Shown here: in pieces, positions 32,593 to 42,180 of the stretch
Position numbering within the stretch: the stretch's first letter is position 1
How the letters are laid out: each line of letters begins with the position of its first letter
DNA from: Acrocarpospora phusangensis
GTDB lineage: Bacteria > Actinomycetota > Actinomycetes > Streptosporangiales > Streptosporangiaceae
DNA: 64,000 bases
Reading direction: 5' to 3'
Assembly (NCBI RefSeq): GCF_016862995.1
Contig: NZ_BOOA01000021.1
Coordinates: forward strand, 53,074 to 117,073
The notes under the pieces: generated by a model
Seen by the model: only the letters and a program-made list of their open reading frames with translations
The model's database searches: none
Told to the model about the DNA's origin: nothing
Program-made: the position numbers and the translations under genes

Positions 32593-33915
32593 ATGGCCTG
32601 GATCAGCGACTGGCGCCCGGACGACCCGGAGTTCTGGGCGGCCTCGGGCCGGCGGACCGCCCGGCGTAACCTGATCTTCTCCATCTTCGCCGAGCACCTG
32701 GGCTTCACGCTGTGGACGGTCTGGAGCATCGTCGCGGTCAAGCTGGGGTCCTACAAGTTCTCCACCGACCAGCTGTTCTGGATCGTGGCGCTGCCCAACC
32801 TGGTCGGCTCGGCGCTGCGCATCCCCTACACCTTCGGCCCGGCCCGGTTCGGCGGGCGCAACTTCACCGTGGCCAGCGCCCTGCTGCTGCTGATCCCGGC
32901 GGTGCTGCTGGCGGTGGCGGTGAACGATCCGGCGACGCCGTACTGGGTGTTCCTGGTGATCGCGGGGACGGCGGGGCTGGGGGGCGGGAACTTCGCGTCC
33001 AGCATGGCCAACATCACCTACTTCTATCCGCAGTCGAAGCAGGGGTCGGCGCTCGGGCTCAACGCGGCCGGGGGCAACATCGGGGTGTCGTCGGTGCAGC
33101 TGGTGATGCCGCTGGTGATCGGGGCGTTCGGGCTGGCGGCGGCCGGTCTTTTCTGGGTGCCGTTCATCGTGGCGGCGGCGGCCGGGGCGTACTTCTTCAT
33201 GGACAACCTGAGCACGGCCAAGGCCGAGCCGAGGGAGATGGCGCAGGCGGCCGTGAACCCGCAGACGTGGGTGATGTCGGTGCTGTACATCGGGACGTTC
33301 GGGTCGTTCATCGGGTACTCCACCGCGTTCCCGCTGCTGATCAAGTCGCAGTTCGCCGAGCACGCGGACCTGATCACGCTGGCCTTCCTGGGGCCGCTGG
33401 TGGGCTCGCTGATCCGGCCGCTGGGCGGGTGGCTGTCGGACCGGCTCGGCGGGGCCACCGTGACGCTGTGGAACTTCGTGGCCATGGCGGGCGCGGTGCT
33501 GCTCGTCTACGCGGGGCTCGCGCAGCACAACTTCGTGCTGTTCTTCGCCGCGTACATGCTGCTGATCGGGACGGCGGGGGTGGGCAACGGCTCCACGTAC
33601 CGGATGATCCCGGCGATCTTCCGGGCCAAGGCGGTCGCGGGCCTGGAGGCCGGCACCGAGGCGTACGAGCGGGCCGTGCGGATCGGCCGGCGGGACGCCT
33701 CCGCGGCCATCGGGTTCATCTCCGCCGTCGGCGCCTTCGGCGGGTTCTTCATCAACCGGGGCTTCGGCACCTCCATCGCCGCCACCGGCGGGGCGGGCGC
33801 GGCGATCACGGCCTTCGCCGTCTTCTACGCCCTCTGCTGCGCGCTGACCTGGTTCTGCTACCTGCGCACCGTCGGCGTACGGCTGGCGCCGAGCCTGGCC
33901 GCCGCCCGGGTCTGA
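32593..33915 (+). CDS. Nitrate/nitrite transporter, NarK/NasA family
   Basis: A 440-residue major facilitator with twelve helices. The nitrate signature regions are seen: GNFASSMANITYFYPQSKQG (helix 4-5 region) and the second glycine-rich signature GTAGVGNGSTYRMIPAIF. The N-terminus (WRPDDPEFWAASGRRTARRN) is typical of the actinobacterial NarK group. It imports nitrate, perhaps in exchange for nitrite. I prefer the ATG at 32593 because AGGAAAGG lies seven bases upstream; a GTG at 32590 directly precedes it. It is the first gene of the nitrate assimilation module. Confidence 0.93.
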   Translation: MAWISDWRPDDPEFWAASGRRTARRNLIFSIFAEHLGFTLWTVWSIVAVKLGSYKFSTDQLFWIVALPNLVGSALRIPYTFGPARFGGRNFTVASALLLLIPAVLLAVAVNDPATPYWVFLVIAGTAGLGGGNFASSMANITYFYPQSKQGSALGLNAAGGNIGVSSVQLVMPLVIGAFGLAAAGLFWVPFIVAAAAGAYFFMDNLSTAKAEPREMAQAAVNPQTWVMSVLYIGTFGSFIGYSTAFPLLIKSQFAEHADLITLAFLGPLVGSLIRPLGGWLSDRLGGATVTLWNFVAMAGAVLLVYAGLAQHNFVLFFAAYMLLIGTAGVGNGSTYRMIPAIFRAKAVAGLEAGTEAYERAVRIGRRDASAAIGFISAVGAFGGFFINRGFGTSIAATGGAGAAITAFAVFYALCCALTWFCYLRTVGVRLAPSLAAARV

Positions 33916-33995
33916 GGATCCTCACCGGCCGCCCGACGCGGTCGTGAGCGGCGGTTAGCGCCTTGTAGCACAGCGGTAACAGAAGGGACCCAGCG

Positions 33996-36089
33996 GTGAA
34001 ACGGCCTGAAAGCACCATCGGACGCATGCCCGTCTCACTTCCCGCCGCGCCGCCTGTGATGTCGCGGCTCCCGGTGGGGGCGGCCACGCACTGCCCGTAC
34101 TGCGCGCTGCAGTGCGGCATGAACGTGACGCCGGACGGCATCACCCCGCGCGACGACATCCCCGCGAACGCGGGCGGGCTCTGCCAGAAGGGCTGGACGG
34201 CCGGGGAGCTGCTCGCCTCGCCGCACCGGCTGACCACCCCGCTGCTCCACGGCGAGCCGGTCGGCTGGGACGAGGCCCTCGACTTCGTCGCCGCCCGGCT
34301 CGGGAGCATCCAGCGGGAGCACGGCCGCGACGCGGTGGCCGTCTTCGGCGGCGGCGGGCTGACCAACGAGAAGGCGTACCAGCTGGGCAAGTTCGCCCGG
34401 GTGGCGCTGCGCACCAGCCAGATCGACTACAACGGCCGGTTCTGCATGTCCTCGGCGGCGGCCGCCAGCAACCGGGCCTTCGGCCTGGACCGCGGCCTGC
34501 CCTTCCCCATCACGGATCTGGCCCGCGCCGACGTGGTGCTGCTGGCGGGCGGCAACGTGGCCGAGACCATGCCGCCCTTCGTGCGGCACTTCAACAAGGC
34601 GGGCCGGCTCATCGTGGCCGACCCCCGGGTGACCGCCACCGCCAAGCTCGCCGGGCTGCACCTCCAGCTCACCCCCGGCACCGACCTGGCGCTCGCGCTG
34701 GGCCTGCTGCACATCGCCATCGCCGACGGGTACGCCGACCTGGCCTACCTGGCCGAGCGGGTGACCGGCTTCGAGGCCGTCAGGGACAGCGTCGCCGCCT
34801 GGTGGCCGGAGCGGGTGGAGCGCGTCACCGGCGTCCCGGTGGCGCGCATGCGCGAGGCCGCGCACGCCCTCGGGACCGCGCGCCGGGCCGTCATCCTGAC
34901 CGCCCGGGGGGCCGAGCAGCACGCCAAGGGCACCGACACCGCCACCGCGTTCATCAACCTCGCCCTGGCCCTCGGGCTGCCCGGCAGGGAGGGCTCCGGC
35001 TACGGCTGCGTGACCGGCCAGGGCAACGGCCAGGGCGGCAGGGAGCACGGCCAGAAGGCCGACCAGCTGCCCGGCTACCGGCGCATCGACGACCCGGCCG
35101 CCCGCGCGCACGTGGCCGGCGTCTGGGGAGTCGATCCCGCCGACCTGCCGGGCCCCGGACGCTCCGCCTACGAACTGCTCGACGCGCTCGGCACCCCGTC
35201 GGGGCCGAAGGCGATGCTGCTGTTCGGCTCCAACCCCGTCGTCTCCGCGCCGCGCTCCCGCCACATCGCTGAGCGGCTGGCCGCGCTCGACCTGCTCGTC
35301 GTCTCCGACCTGGTCCGCTCCGAGACCGCAGAACTGGCCACCGTGGTGCTGCCCACCACGCAGTGGGCCGAGGAGGCCGGCACCCTGACCAACCTGGAGG
35401 GGCGCGTGCTGCTGCGCCGCCAGGCCGTCGCTCCGCCTTCGGGGGTGCGGAGCGACCTCTCCGTGCTCGCGTCCCTCGCGGGCCGCCTCGGCCACGTCTT
35501 CTCCGACGATCCCCGTACGGTCTTCGACGAGCTGCGGCGCGCCTCGGCGGGCGGCCCGGCCGACTACGCCGGCATCACCTACGAGCGGATCGCGGCCGAG
35601 ACCGGCGTCTTCTGGCCCTGCCCCGACGAGGACCACCCGGGCACCCCCCGCCCGTTCCTGGACCGCTTCGCCACCCCCGACGGGCGGGCCCGCATGATCC
35701 CCGTCGAGCACCGGCCCCCGGCCGAGGACGTGGACGGCGACTACCCGATCTACCTGACCACCGGGCGGGTGCTCGCCCACTACCAGAGCGGCGCCCAGAC
35801 ACGCAGGATCGGCCCGCTCAACCAGGCCGCGCCCGGCGCGTTCGTGGAGATGCACCCCGACCTCGCCGAGCGCATCGGCGTGGCGTCCGGCGACCGGGTC
35901 AGGGTCGTCGGGCGCCGCGGCTCCACCGAGGCCCCCGCCCGGGTCAGCCCCGACATCCGCCCCGACACCGTGTTCATGCCGTTCCACTGGGAGGGCGTCA
36001 ACCGGCTCACCAACCCGGCGCTGGATCCGGTGTCGCGGATGCCCGAGTTCAAGGTCTGCGCCGTCCGGGTCGAAGGGGCCGCGTCATGA
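33996..36089 (+). CDS. Assimilatory nitrate reductase, molybdopterin subunit
   Basis: A 697-residue molybdopterin oxidoreductase (NasC/NarB type). The N-terminal [4Fe-4S] cluster uses Cys33, Cys36, Cys40 and Cys63 (HCPYCALQCGMNV). The Mo-binding residue is Cys150 (YNGRFCMSSAAAA). The C-terminal cofactor domain has LTTGRVLAHYQSGAQTRR. It reduces nitrate to nitrite in the cytoplasm; no Tat signal is seen. The GTG start has AGAAGGG at 33981-33987. The stop overlaps the FAD partner gene (ATGA). MoaA at 17 kb would supply the cofactor pathway. Confidence 0.93.
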   Translation: MKRPESTIGRMPVSLPAAPPVMSRLPVGAATHCPYCALQCGMNVTPDGITPRDDIPANAGGLCQKGWTAGELLASPHRLTTPLLHGEPVGWDEALDFVAARLGSIQREHGRDAVAVFGGGGLTNEKAYQLGKFARVALRTSQIDYNGRFCMSSAAAASNRAFGLDRGLPFPITDLARADVVLLAGGNVAETMPPFVRHFNKAGRLIVADPRVTATAKLAGLHLQLTPGTDLALALGLLHIAIADGYADLAYLAERVTGFEAVRDSVAAWWPERVERVTGVPVARMREAAHALGTARRAVILTARGAEQHAKGTDTATAFINLALALGLPGREGSGYGCVTGQGNGQGGREHGQKADQLPGYRRIDDPAARAHVAGVWGVDPADLPGPGRSAYELLDALGTPSGPKAMLLFGSNPVVSAPRSRHIAERLAALDLLVVSDLVRSETAELATVVLPTTQWAEEAGTLTNLEGRVLLRRQAVAPPSGVRSDLSVLASLAGRLGHVFSDDPRTVFDELRRASAGGPADYAGITYERIAAETGVFWPCPDEDHPGTPRPFLDRFATPDGRARMIPVEHRPPAEDVDGDYPIYLTTGRVLAHYQSGAQTRRIGPLNQAAPGAFVEMHPDLAERIGVASGDRVRVVGRRGSTEAPARVSPDIRPDTVFMPFHWEGVNRLTNPALDPVSRMPEFKVCAVRVEGAAS

Positions 36090-37486
36090 GGCTGGTCGTC
36101 GTCGGCACGGGGATGGCCGGCGCCCGGGTGGTCAGCGACGTACGGGCTCGCAGCCGCGACATCCGGGTGACCGTGTTCGGGGCCGAGACCTGGCAGCCGT
36201 ACAACCGCGTGCTGCTGTCCAACGTGCTCGCGGGCACCGCCACGCCGGACAACGTCCGCCTCCACGACCAGGCCTGGTACGCCGAGCACGGGGTCACCGC
36301 CGTGCTCGGCACCGAGGTCACCGCGATCGACCGGGACTGCCGTACGGTCCTCACGGCGGACGGGCGGCGGGAGCCGTACGACGTGCTGGTGCTGGCCACC
36401 GGGAGCGAGCCGTTCGTGCCGCCGATCCCGGGGGCGGAGCTGGGCCTGCCGTTCCGCACGCTGGGCGACTGCGAGAAGATCATCCAGGCGGCCGGGCGGG
36501 CCCGGCGGGCGGTCGTGGTCGGCGGCGGGCTGCTCGGCATCGAGGCCGCCCGCGGGCTGGCCGGCCGCGGCCTGCCGGTGACCCTGCTGCACCTGGCCGG
36601 GCACCTGATGGAACGCCAGCTGGACGCCGAGGCCGGGCTGGTGCTCGGCGAGACGCTGACCGCGCTGGGCGTCGAGGTCAGGACCGGGGCCGAGGTCACC
36701 GCCATCACCGAGGCCGGGGTCGAGGTCACCGGCGGCCTGGTGGAGGGCGACCTGGTCGTGCTGGCCTGCGGGGTGCGCCCGGTGGTCGGCCTGGCCAGGG
36801 AGGCCGGGCTGCACGTGGAGCGCGGCGTCGTGGTGGACGACGAGATGCGCACCGACGATCCGGCCATCTTCGCGATCGGCGAGTGCGCCCAGCACGACGG
36901 CCAGGTCTACGGGCTGGTCGCGCCCTGCTGGGAGCAGGCCGCCATCGTGGCCGACCTGATCACCGGCGCCGACACGGCGGCCCGCTACCGGGGTTCCCGG
37001 CTGGTCACCCGGCTCAAGGCCAGGAGCGTCGAGCTGGCCGCGATGGGGGAGACCCACCTGACCGAGGACGACGCCGAGATCGTCAGGTTCAGCCATCGCC
37101 GTACCGGCACCTACCGCAAGCTCGTGATCAGGGACGGCCGCCTGGTCGGCGCGATCCTGGTCGGCGAGAGCGCGGCCGTCGGCACGCTCACCCAGCTGTA
37201 CGACCGGGGCGTCCCGCTGCCCGGGGACCGGGCCAGCCTGATCTTCCCCGGCCTGGCCGCCGCCGCTCCGGTGGCCGACAGCCCGGTGCGCATGCCCGAC
37301 TCGGCCAAGGTGTGCCGCTGCAACAACGTGACGAAGGGCCAGGTCAGGGCCTGCTGGGAGGAGGGCGCCCGGGATCTGGCGGCGGTGGCCGCGGCCACCC
37401 GGGCGACGACCGGCTGCGGCGGCTGCGCCGACGCCGTGGCGGGGATCGTGGGGTGGCTGTGCGAGCAGGAGGAGATCAACGCATGA
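36086..37486 (+). CDS. FAD-dependent NAD(P)H oxidoreductase with BFD-like [2Fe-2S] domain (NasB-like)
   Basis: A 466-residue protein with a pyridine nucleotide-disulfide oxidoreductase fold. The FAD motif is VVVGTGMAGARVV, and the NAD motif is AVVVGGGLLGIEAARGLAG. The C-terminal BFD-like [2Fe-2S] domain has CRCNNVTKGQ and TTGCGGCADA. It resembles the N-terminal half of NirB. Its position between the nitrate and nitrite reductases suggests that it feeds electrons to the nitrate reductase, as NasB does. Both ends overlap neighbours by ATGA. Confidence 0.88.
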   Translation: MRLVVVGTGMAGARVVSDVRARSRDIRVTVFGAETWQPYNRVLLSNVLAGTATPDNVRLHDQAWYAEHGVTAVLGTEVTAIDRDCRTVLTADGRREPYDVLVLATGSEPFVPPIPGAELGLPFRTLGDCEKIIQAAGRARRAVVVGGGLLGIEAARGLAGRGLPVTLLHLAGHLMERQLDAEAGLVLGETLTALGVEVRTGAEVTAITEAGVEVTGGLVEGDLVVLACGVRPVVGLAREAGLHVERGVVVDDEMRTDDPAIFAIGECAQHDGQVYGLVAPCWEQAAIVADLITGADTAARYRGSRLVTRLKARSVELAAMGETHLTEDDAEIVRFSHRRTGTYRKLVIRDGRLVGAILVGESAAVGTLTQLYDRGVPLPGDRASLIFPGLAAAAPVADSPVRMPDSAKVCRCNNVTKGQVRACWEEGARDLAAVAAATRATTGCGGCADAVAGIVGWLCEQEEINA

Positions 37487-39909
37487 CACGGGTCGTGGTA
37501 GTGGGACATGGACCTTCGGCCCATCGGCTGGCGGAGTCCCTCCAAGGCTTCGACGGGACGGTCACCATCCTGGGGGAGGAGCCGCGCCCGGCGTACGACC
37601 GGGTGGCGCTCACCTCCTACCTGGCGGGCAAGAGCGCAGAGGACCTGACCTATCCGGTCCCGGACGGGGTGACGCCGCGGCTGGGCTCCCGGGTCACCGG
37701 CATCGACCGCGCCGCCCGTACGGTCACCACCGCCGACGGCGCGGTCACCGCGTACGACGTGCTGGTGCTGGCCACCGGGTCGGCGCCGTTCGTGCCGCCG
37801 GTGCCCGGCAAGGATCTGCCCGGCTGCTTCGTCTACCGCACGATCGAGGACCTGGACGCGATCAGGGCGGCCGCCGGGACCGCCACGGCCGGGATCGTGG
37901 TCGGCGGCGGGCTGCTCGGCCTGGAGGCCGCCGACGCGCTGCGCGGGCTCGGCCTGGAGACGCACGTGGTCGAGATGAGCCCCTGGCTGATGCCCCGCCA
38001 GGTGGACGAGGGCGGCGGCGCGGTCCTGCGCGGCCACGTGGAACGCCTCGGCCTGACCGTGCACGCCGGCGCAGGGGTCGCCCGGATCACCGGCGAGGAC
38101 CGGGTGACCGGGCTGGTCAAACCCGACGGAGAGGTCATCCCCGCCCAGATCGTGGTCTTCTCCGCCGGCATCCGGCCCCGCGACGAACTGGCCCGCGCGG
38201 CCGGCCTCGCGGTGGGCGAGCGCGGCGGCATCGTGGTCGACGAGGGCATGCGCACCTCCGACCCGTCGATCTACGCGATCGGCGAGTGCGCCCTGGCCGG
38301 CGGGCAGATCTACGGGCTGGTCGGGCCCTGCTTCACCATGGCGGAGGTCGCCGCCGACCGGATCAGGGGCGGCTCCGGGTCCTTCACCGGCGCGGACCTG
38401 TCCACCAAGCTCAAGCTGCTCGGCGTGGCCGTCGCCCAGTTCGGCCAGATGTCCGGCGCGTTGGACGTGACCTACCTGGACCCGGTCGGCGGGGTCTACA
38501 AGAAGCTGTTCGTGAGCGACGACGCGAGCACCCTGCTGGGCGGCATCTGCGTCGGCGACGCGGCCCCGTACGACACGCTGCGGCCCTACGTCGGCAAACC
38601 CCTGCCGGGGCTGCCGGGCGACCTGCTGTTCACCGGCTCCGGCGTCACGCCCGACCTGCCCGACGACGCCCAGGTGTGCTCCTGCAACAACGTCTCCGCG
38701 GGCACGGTACGGGCGGCCGTGCTCGACCGGTCCTTGACCGACGTGGCCGGGATCAAGGCCTGCACCCGGGCCGGGACCACCTGCGGCAGCTGCGTCCCGC
38801 TGCTCCAGCGCATCCTGGTCAAGTCCGGCGTGCCGGTCAGCAAGGCGCTCTGCGAGCACTTCGCGTACAGCAGGGCGGAGCTGTTCGAGATCGTCCAGGT
38901 CCGGGGCGTCACCACGTTCACCCAGCTGATCGAGGAGCACGGCACCGGGCGCGGCTGCGACATCTGCAAGCCGGCCGTCGCGTCCATCCTGGCCTCCCTG
39001 CACAACGCGCACGTCCTGGAGGGCGAGAACGCCGCGCTCCAGGACACCAACGACCACTTCCTCGCCAACATCCAGAAGAACGGCACCTACTCGGTCGTGC
39101 CGCGCATCCCGGGCGGCGAGATCACCCCGGACAAGCTCATCGTGATCGGCGAGGTGGCCCGCGACTTCGGCCTCTACACCAAGATCACCGGCGGTCAGCG
39201 CATCGACCTGTTCGGCGCCCGCGTCGAGCAGCTCCCGCAGATCTGGCGCCGCCTGGTGGACGCCGGCTTCGAGTCAGGCCACGCGTACGGCAAGGCCCTG
39301 CGCACCGTGAAGTCCTGCGTCGGCTCCACCTGGTGCCGGTACGGCGTGCAGGACTCGGCCGCCCTGGCGATCATGCTGGAGACCCGCTACCGGGGCCTGC
39401 GCTCCCCGCACAAGCTCAAGTCCGCCGTCTCCGGCTGCGCCCGCGAGTGCGCCGAGGCCCGCTCCAAGGACTTCGGCGTCATCGCCACCGAGAACGGCTG
39501 GAACCTGTACGTCTGCGGCAACGGCGGCTTCAAGCCCCGCCACGCCGACCTGCTGGTCTCCGACGTGGACACCGACACGCTGATCCGCACCATCGACCGC
39601 TTCCTGATGTTCTACGTCCGCACCGCCGACCGCCTGCAGCGCACCTCCGCCTGGCTGGAGGCCCTGGACGGCGGCCTCGACCACCTGCGCGACGTGGTCG
39701 TGCACGACTCGCTCGGCCTGTGCGCCGACCTGGACGTCCAGATCGAGCGCCACGTCGCCGGATATTTCGACGAATGGCGGGCGACCCTGGAGGACCCCGA
39801 CAAGCTCCGGCGTTTCACCAGCTTCGTCAACGCGCCCGGGGTGCCCGACCCGTCCATCTCCTTCGCCACCGAACGCGATCAGATCAGGCCCGTGGGGGTT
39901 AGCTCATGA
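37483..39909 (+). CDS. nirB: Nitrite reductase (NADH) large subunit NirB
   Basis: An 808-residue siroheme enzyme that reduces nitrite to ammonium. Domains in order: FAD/NAD oxidoreductase (1-400; GIVVGGGLLGLEAADAL), BFD-like [2Fe-2S] (CSCNNVSAG, TTCGSC), the ferredoxin-like half and the siroheme/[4Fe-4S] domain. Cluster cysteines are Cys612, Cys618, Cys652 and Cys656 (SCVGSTWCRYG and SGCARECAEA). Siroheme would come from the chelatase gene at 41.4 kb. It overlaps the preceding and following genes by ATGA. Confidence 0.96.
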   Translation: MTRVVVVGHGPSAHRLAESLQGFDGTVTILGEEPRPAYDRVALTSYLAGKSAEDLTYPVPDGVTPRLGSRVTGIDRAARTVTTADGAVTAYDVLVLATGSAPFVPPVPGKDLPGCFVYRTIEDLDAIRAAAGTATAGIVVGGGLLGLEAADALRGLGLETHVVEMSPWLMPRQVDEGGGAVLRGHVERLGLTVHAGAGVARITGEDRVTGLVKPDGEVIPAQIVVFSAGIRPRDELARAAGLAVGERGGIVVDEGMRTSDPSIYAIGECALAGGQIYGLVGPCFTMAEVAADRIRGGSGSFTGADLSTKLKLLGVAVAQFGQMSGALDVTYLDPVGGVYKKLFVSDDASTLLGGICVGDAAPYDTLRPYVGKPLPGLPGDLLFTGSGVTPDLPDDAQVCSCNNVSAGTVRAAVLDRSLTDVAGIKACTRAGTTCGSCVPLLQRILVKSGVPVSKALCEHFAYSRAELFEIVQVRGVTTFTQLIEEHGTGRGCDICKPAVASILASLHNAHVLEGENAALQDTNDHFLANIQKNGTYSVVPRIPGGEITPDKLIVIGEVARDFGLYTKITGGQRIDLFGARVEQLPQIWRRLVDAGFESGHAYGKALRTVKSCVGSTWCRYGVQDSAALAIMLETRYRGLRSPHKLKSAVSGCARECAEARSKDFGVIATENGWNLYVCGNGGFKPRHADLLVSDVDTDTLIRTIDRFLMFYVRTADRLQRTSAWLEALDGGLDHLRDVVVHDSLGLCADLDVQIERHVAGYFDEWRATLEDPDKLRRFTSFVNAPGVPDPSISFATERDQIRPVGVSS

Positions 39910-40232
39910 CGAACTGGACATCTGTCTGCGACTACGCCGACCTGCTCCCGGAACGGGGCGCGTGCGCCCTGCTGGGGACCGAGCAGGTGGCGCTCTTCCG
40001 CACCTTCGACGGCAGCCTGTACGCCACCGGCAACCGGGACCCGTACAGCGGGGCGTACGTGCTGTCGCGGGGCATCGTGGGCACCAGGAACGGGGAGCCC
40101 ACCGTGGCGTCCCCGATGCACAAGCAAGTGTTCTCCCTGGTCACCGGGGCCTGCTTGGACGACCCCGCGACCGTTATCCCGATATTTCCGATCCGTGTGA
40201 GCAGTGGGATGGTAGAGGTGAGCGTTCTGTGA
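39906..40232 (+). CDS. nirD: Nitrite reductase small subunit NirD
   Basis: A 108-residue protein with the Rieske-like fold of NirD (WTSVCDYADLLPERGACALL, GIVGTRNGEPTVASPMHKQVFSL, PIRVSSGMVEV). It lacks the Cys-His pairs of true Rieske proteins, as is normal for NirD, and has no cluster of its own. It works with NirB. The start overlaps nirB (ATGA), and the stop overlaps the NnaR-type gene (GTGA). Confidence 0.94.
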   Translation: MTNWTSVCDYADLLPERGACALLGTEQVALFRTFDGSLYATGNRDPYSGAYVLSRGIVGTRNGEPTVASPMHKQVFSLVTGACLDDPATVIPIFPIRVSSGMVEVSVL

Positions 40233-41401
40233 CCGCGCTACTCGAAGACGCTCCGGTGGAGCTCGGGTCCCCCGAGACCGCGCCCGACGCGCTGGCCGGC
40301 TTCACCATCGGGGTGACCGCCACCCGCCGCCGCGAGGAGTTCGCCGCCCTGCTGGAGCGGCGCGGCGCCCGCGTGGTCCGGGCCCCCGCCATCCGGCTGG
40401 TCCCGCTGGCCGAGGACGCCGACCTGCTCGCCTCCACCCGGGAGTGCCTGGCCGCCCCCGTGGACGACGTCGTGATCACCACCGGGGTCGGCTTCCGCGG
40501 CTGGATGGCCGCCGCCGAGGGCTGGGGCCTCTCCGGCGACCTGGCCGGGCACCTGACCGGCGCCCGCCTGCTCACCCGGGGCCCCAAGGCGCGCGGCGCG
40601 GTCCGCGCGGCCGGCCTGACCGACCACTGGACGCCCGCCACCGAGTCCTGCGAGGAGGTCAAGCAGTACCTGCTGGCCCAGGACCTGCGCGGCCGGCGCA
40701 TCGCCGTCCAGCTGCACGGTGAGCCCCTCACCGGCTTCGTCGCCGACCTGCGGGCGGCCGGGGCGCACGTCACCGAGGTGCCCGTCTACCGGTGGCTGCC
40801 GTACCGGGACACCTCGCCGCTGCGGCGGCTGGTCAGCCAGGCCGTCTCCGGGTCGGTGGACGCGGTCGCCTTCACCAGCGCGCCCGCCGTGCTGGCCATG
40901 CTCAACGCGGCCCGCGCCGACGGGCTGGAGGACGCCCTCGTCGCCGCCTTCTCCGGGCCCGTGGTGGCCGCCTGCGTCGGGCCGGTCACCGCGCAGCCGC
41001 TGCTGTCCAGGGGCGTACGCGCGATCCAGCCGGAGCGGGCCAGGCTCGGCGCGCTGGCCCGCACCCTCGCCAGGCACCTGCCCGAGCACAGCGTCACCCG
41101 GCTGGTCGCGGGGGGCCACCAGCTGGAGATCCGCGGCCACGCGGTGGCCGTGGACGGCGAGCTCAAGCCGCTGCCGCCCGCGCCGATGGCCGTGCTCAAG
41201 CGCCTCGCCGACCGTCCTGGGCACGTGGTGGCCCGGTCCGACCTGCGCCTGGTGCTGCCGGGCGGGCCGTCCAGGGACTCGGCCGAGCACGCGGTCGAGA
41301 TGGCGATCACCCGGCTCCGCCGCGCCCTCGGTCCCGGCGGCATCGTGGAGACGGTGGTCAAACGCGGCTACCGCCTCGCCTGCGAACGGGACGACTCGTG
41401 A
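40229..41401 (+). CDS. nnaR: Uroporphyrinogen-III synthase domain with winged helix (NnaR type regulator)
   Basis: A 390-residue two-domain protein. Residues about 20-275 have the HemD fold (FTIGVTATRRREEFAALLER, VDAVAFTSAPAVLAMLNAA). Residues about 295-385 are an OmpR/PhoB-type winged helix (PMAVLKRLADRPGHVVARSD, VEMAITRLRRALG, ETVVKRGYRLACE). Streptomyces NnaR has this layout and helps GlnR activate nitrate and nitrite genes. Whether the HemD part is still catalytic is not known. The start overlaps nirD, so the regulator is made with its target operon. Confidence 0.88.
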   Translation: MTALLEDAPVELGSPETAPDALAGFTIGVTATRRREEFAALLERRGARVVRAPAIRLVPLAEDADLLASTRECLAAPVDDVVITTGVGFRGWMAAAEGWGLSGDLAGHLTGARLLTRGPKARGAVRAAGLTDHWTPATESCEEVKQYLLAQDLRGRRIAVQLHGEPLTGFVADLRAAGAHVTEVPVYRWLPYRDTSPLRRLVSQAVSGSVDAVAFTSAPAVLAMLNAARADGLEDALVAAFSGPVVAACVGPVTAQPLLSRGVRAIQPERARLGALARTLARHLPEHSVTRLVAGGHQLEIRGHAVAVDGELKPLPPAPMAVLKRLADRPGHVVARSDLRLVLPGGPSRDSAEHAVEMAITRLRRALGPGGIVETVVKRGYRLACERDDS

Positions 41402-42180
41402 CCGCCGGCGTCAGCGGCACCAGCGACGTGGCGACGCTCGTCATGGCGGGCCACGGCGCCAGGGACGGGCAGTGGTCCGCGGTGCTGGCCGACCTGGCCG
41501 GCCGGGTGCGCCGGATGCGCCCGGGCCGCCGGGTCCGGCTGTCCTTCCTGGAGCTGAGCACCCCGCCGCTGGCCGACGTGCTCGCCGCCACCGTCGGCCC
41601 CGTGGTCGTCGTGCCGATGCTGCTCGCGGGCGGCTACCACGCCCATGTGGACCTGCCCGCCGTCGTCGCCAGGGTCCGCCCCGACGCCCGGGTGGCCGGC
41701 CCGCTCGGCCCGCACCCGCTGCTCACCTCGGTCCTGGCCCGGCGGCTGGCCCAGGCCGGGCTGCGGCCGGGGGACGCGGTCGTGCTCGGCGCCGCCGGCT
41801 CCTCCGACCCCGCGGCCCTGGACGACGTCCGCGCCGCCGCCCGCCTGCTGTCGGTACGGCTGTCGCGCCCGGTCACGGCCGCCTTCGCGGCCGGTGGCAC
41901 CCCCACCCTCGCCGACGCCCTCACCCGGGCGCGCTCCGCGCCGCGGGTGGCGGTGGCCTCCTACCTGCTGGCCCCCGGGCACTTCCACAACCGGCTGGCC
42001 GAGAGCAGCGCCGACCTGGTCGCCGCCCCGCTCGGCGCGGACGACGACCTGGCCGCCCTGGTGTGGGCCAGGTTCGACGAGGCCGCCGGAACTCAGCCCT
42101 CGAGCCGCAGCTCGCGCACGATGTCCTCGGCGCTGTCGTCCCGGGACGGCTCGGAGTCCGCGCCGGTGAACATCTCGTAG
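41398..42180 (+). CDS. Sirohydrochlorin chelatase-like protein (CbiX family)
   Basis: A 260-residue protein of the CbiX/SirB family. The histidine ligand regions are seen: LVMAGHGARDGQW, with the second site VVVVPMLLAGGYHAHVDLPAVV, and a similar pair in the second half (VASYLLAPGHFHNRLAE). It would insert Fe into sirohydrochlorin to make siroheme for NirB. The normal family end is near residue 230; the last ~30 residues (TQPSSRSSRTMSSALSSRD) read antisense to the next gene, overlapping it by 88 bp. The GTG start overlaps the regulator gene. Confidence 0.87.
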   Translation: MTAGVSGTSDVATLVMAGHGARDGQWSAVLADLAGRVRRMRPGRRVRLSFLELSTPPLADVLAATVGPVVVVPMLLAGGYHAHVDLPAVVARVRPDARVAGPLGPHPLLTSVLARRLAQAGLRPGDAVVLGAAGSSDPAALDDVRAAARLLSVRLSRPVTAAFAAGGTPTLADALTRARSAPRVAVASYLLAPGHFHNRLAESSADLVAAPLGADDDLAALVWARFDEAAGTQPSSRSSRTMSSALSSRDGSESAPVNIS

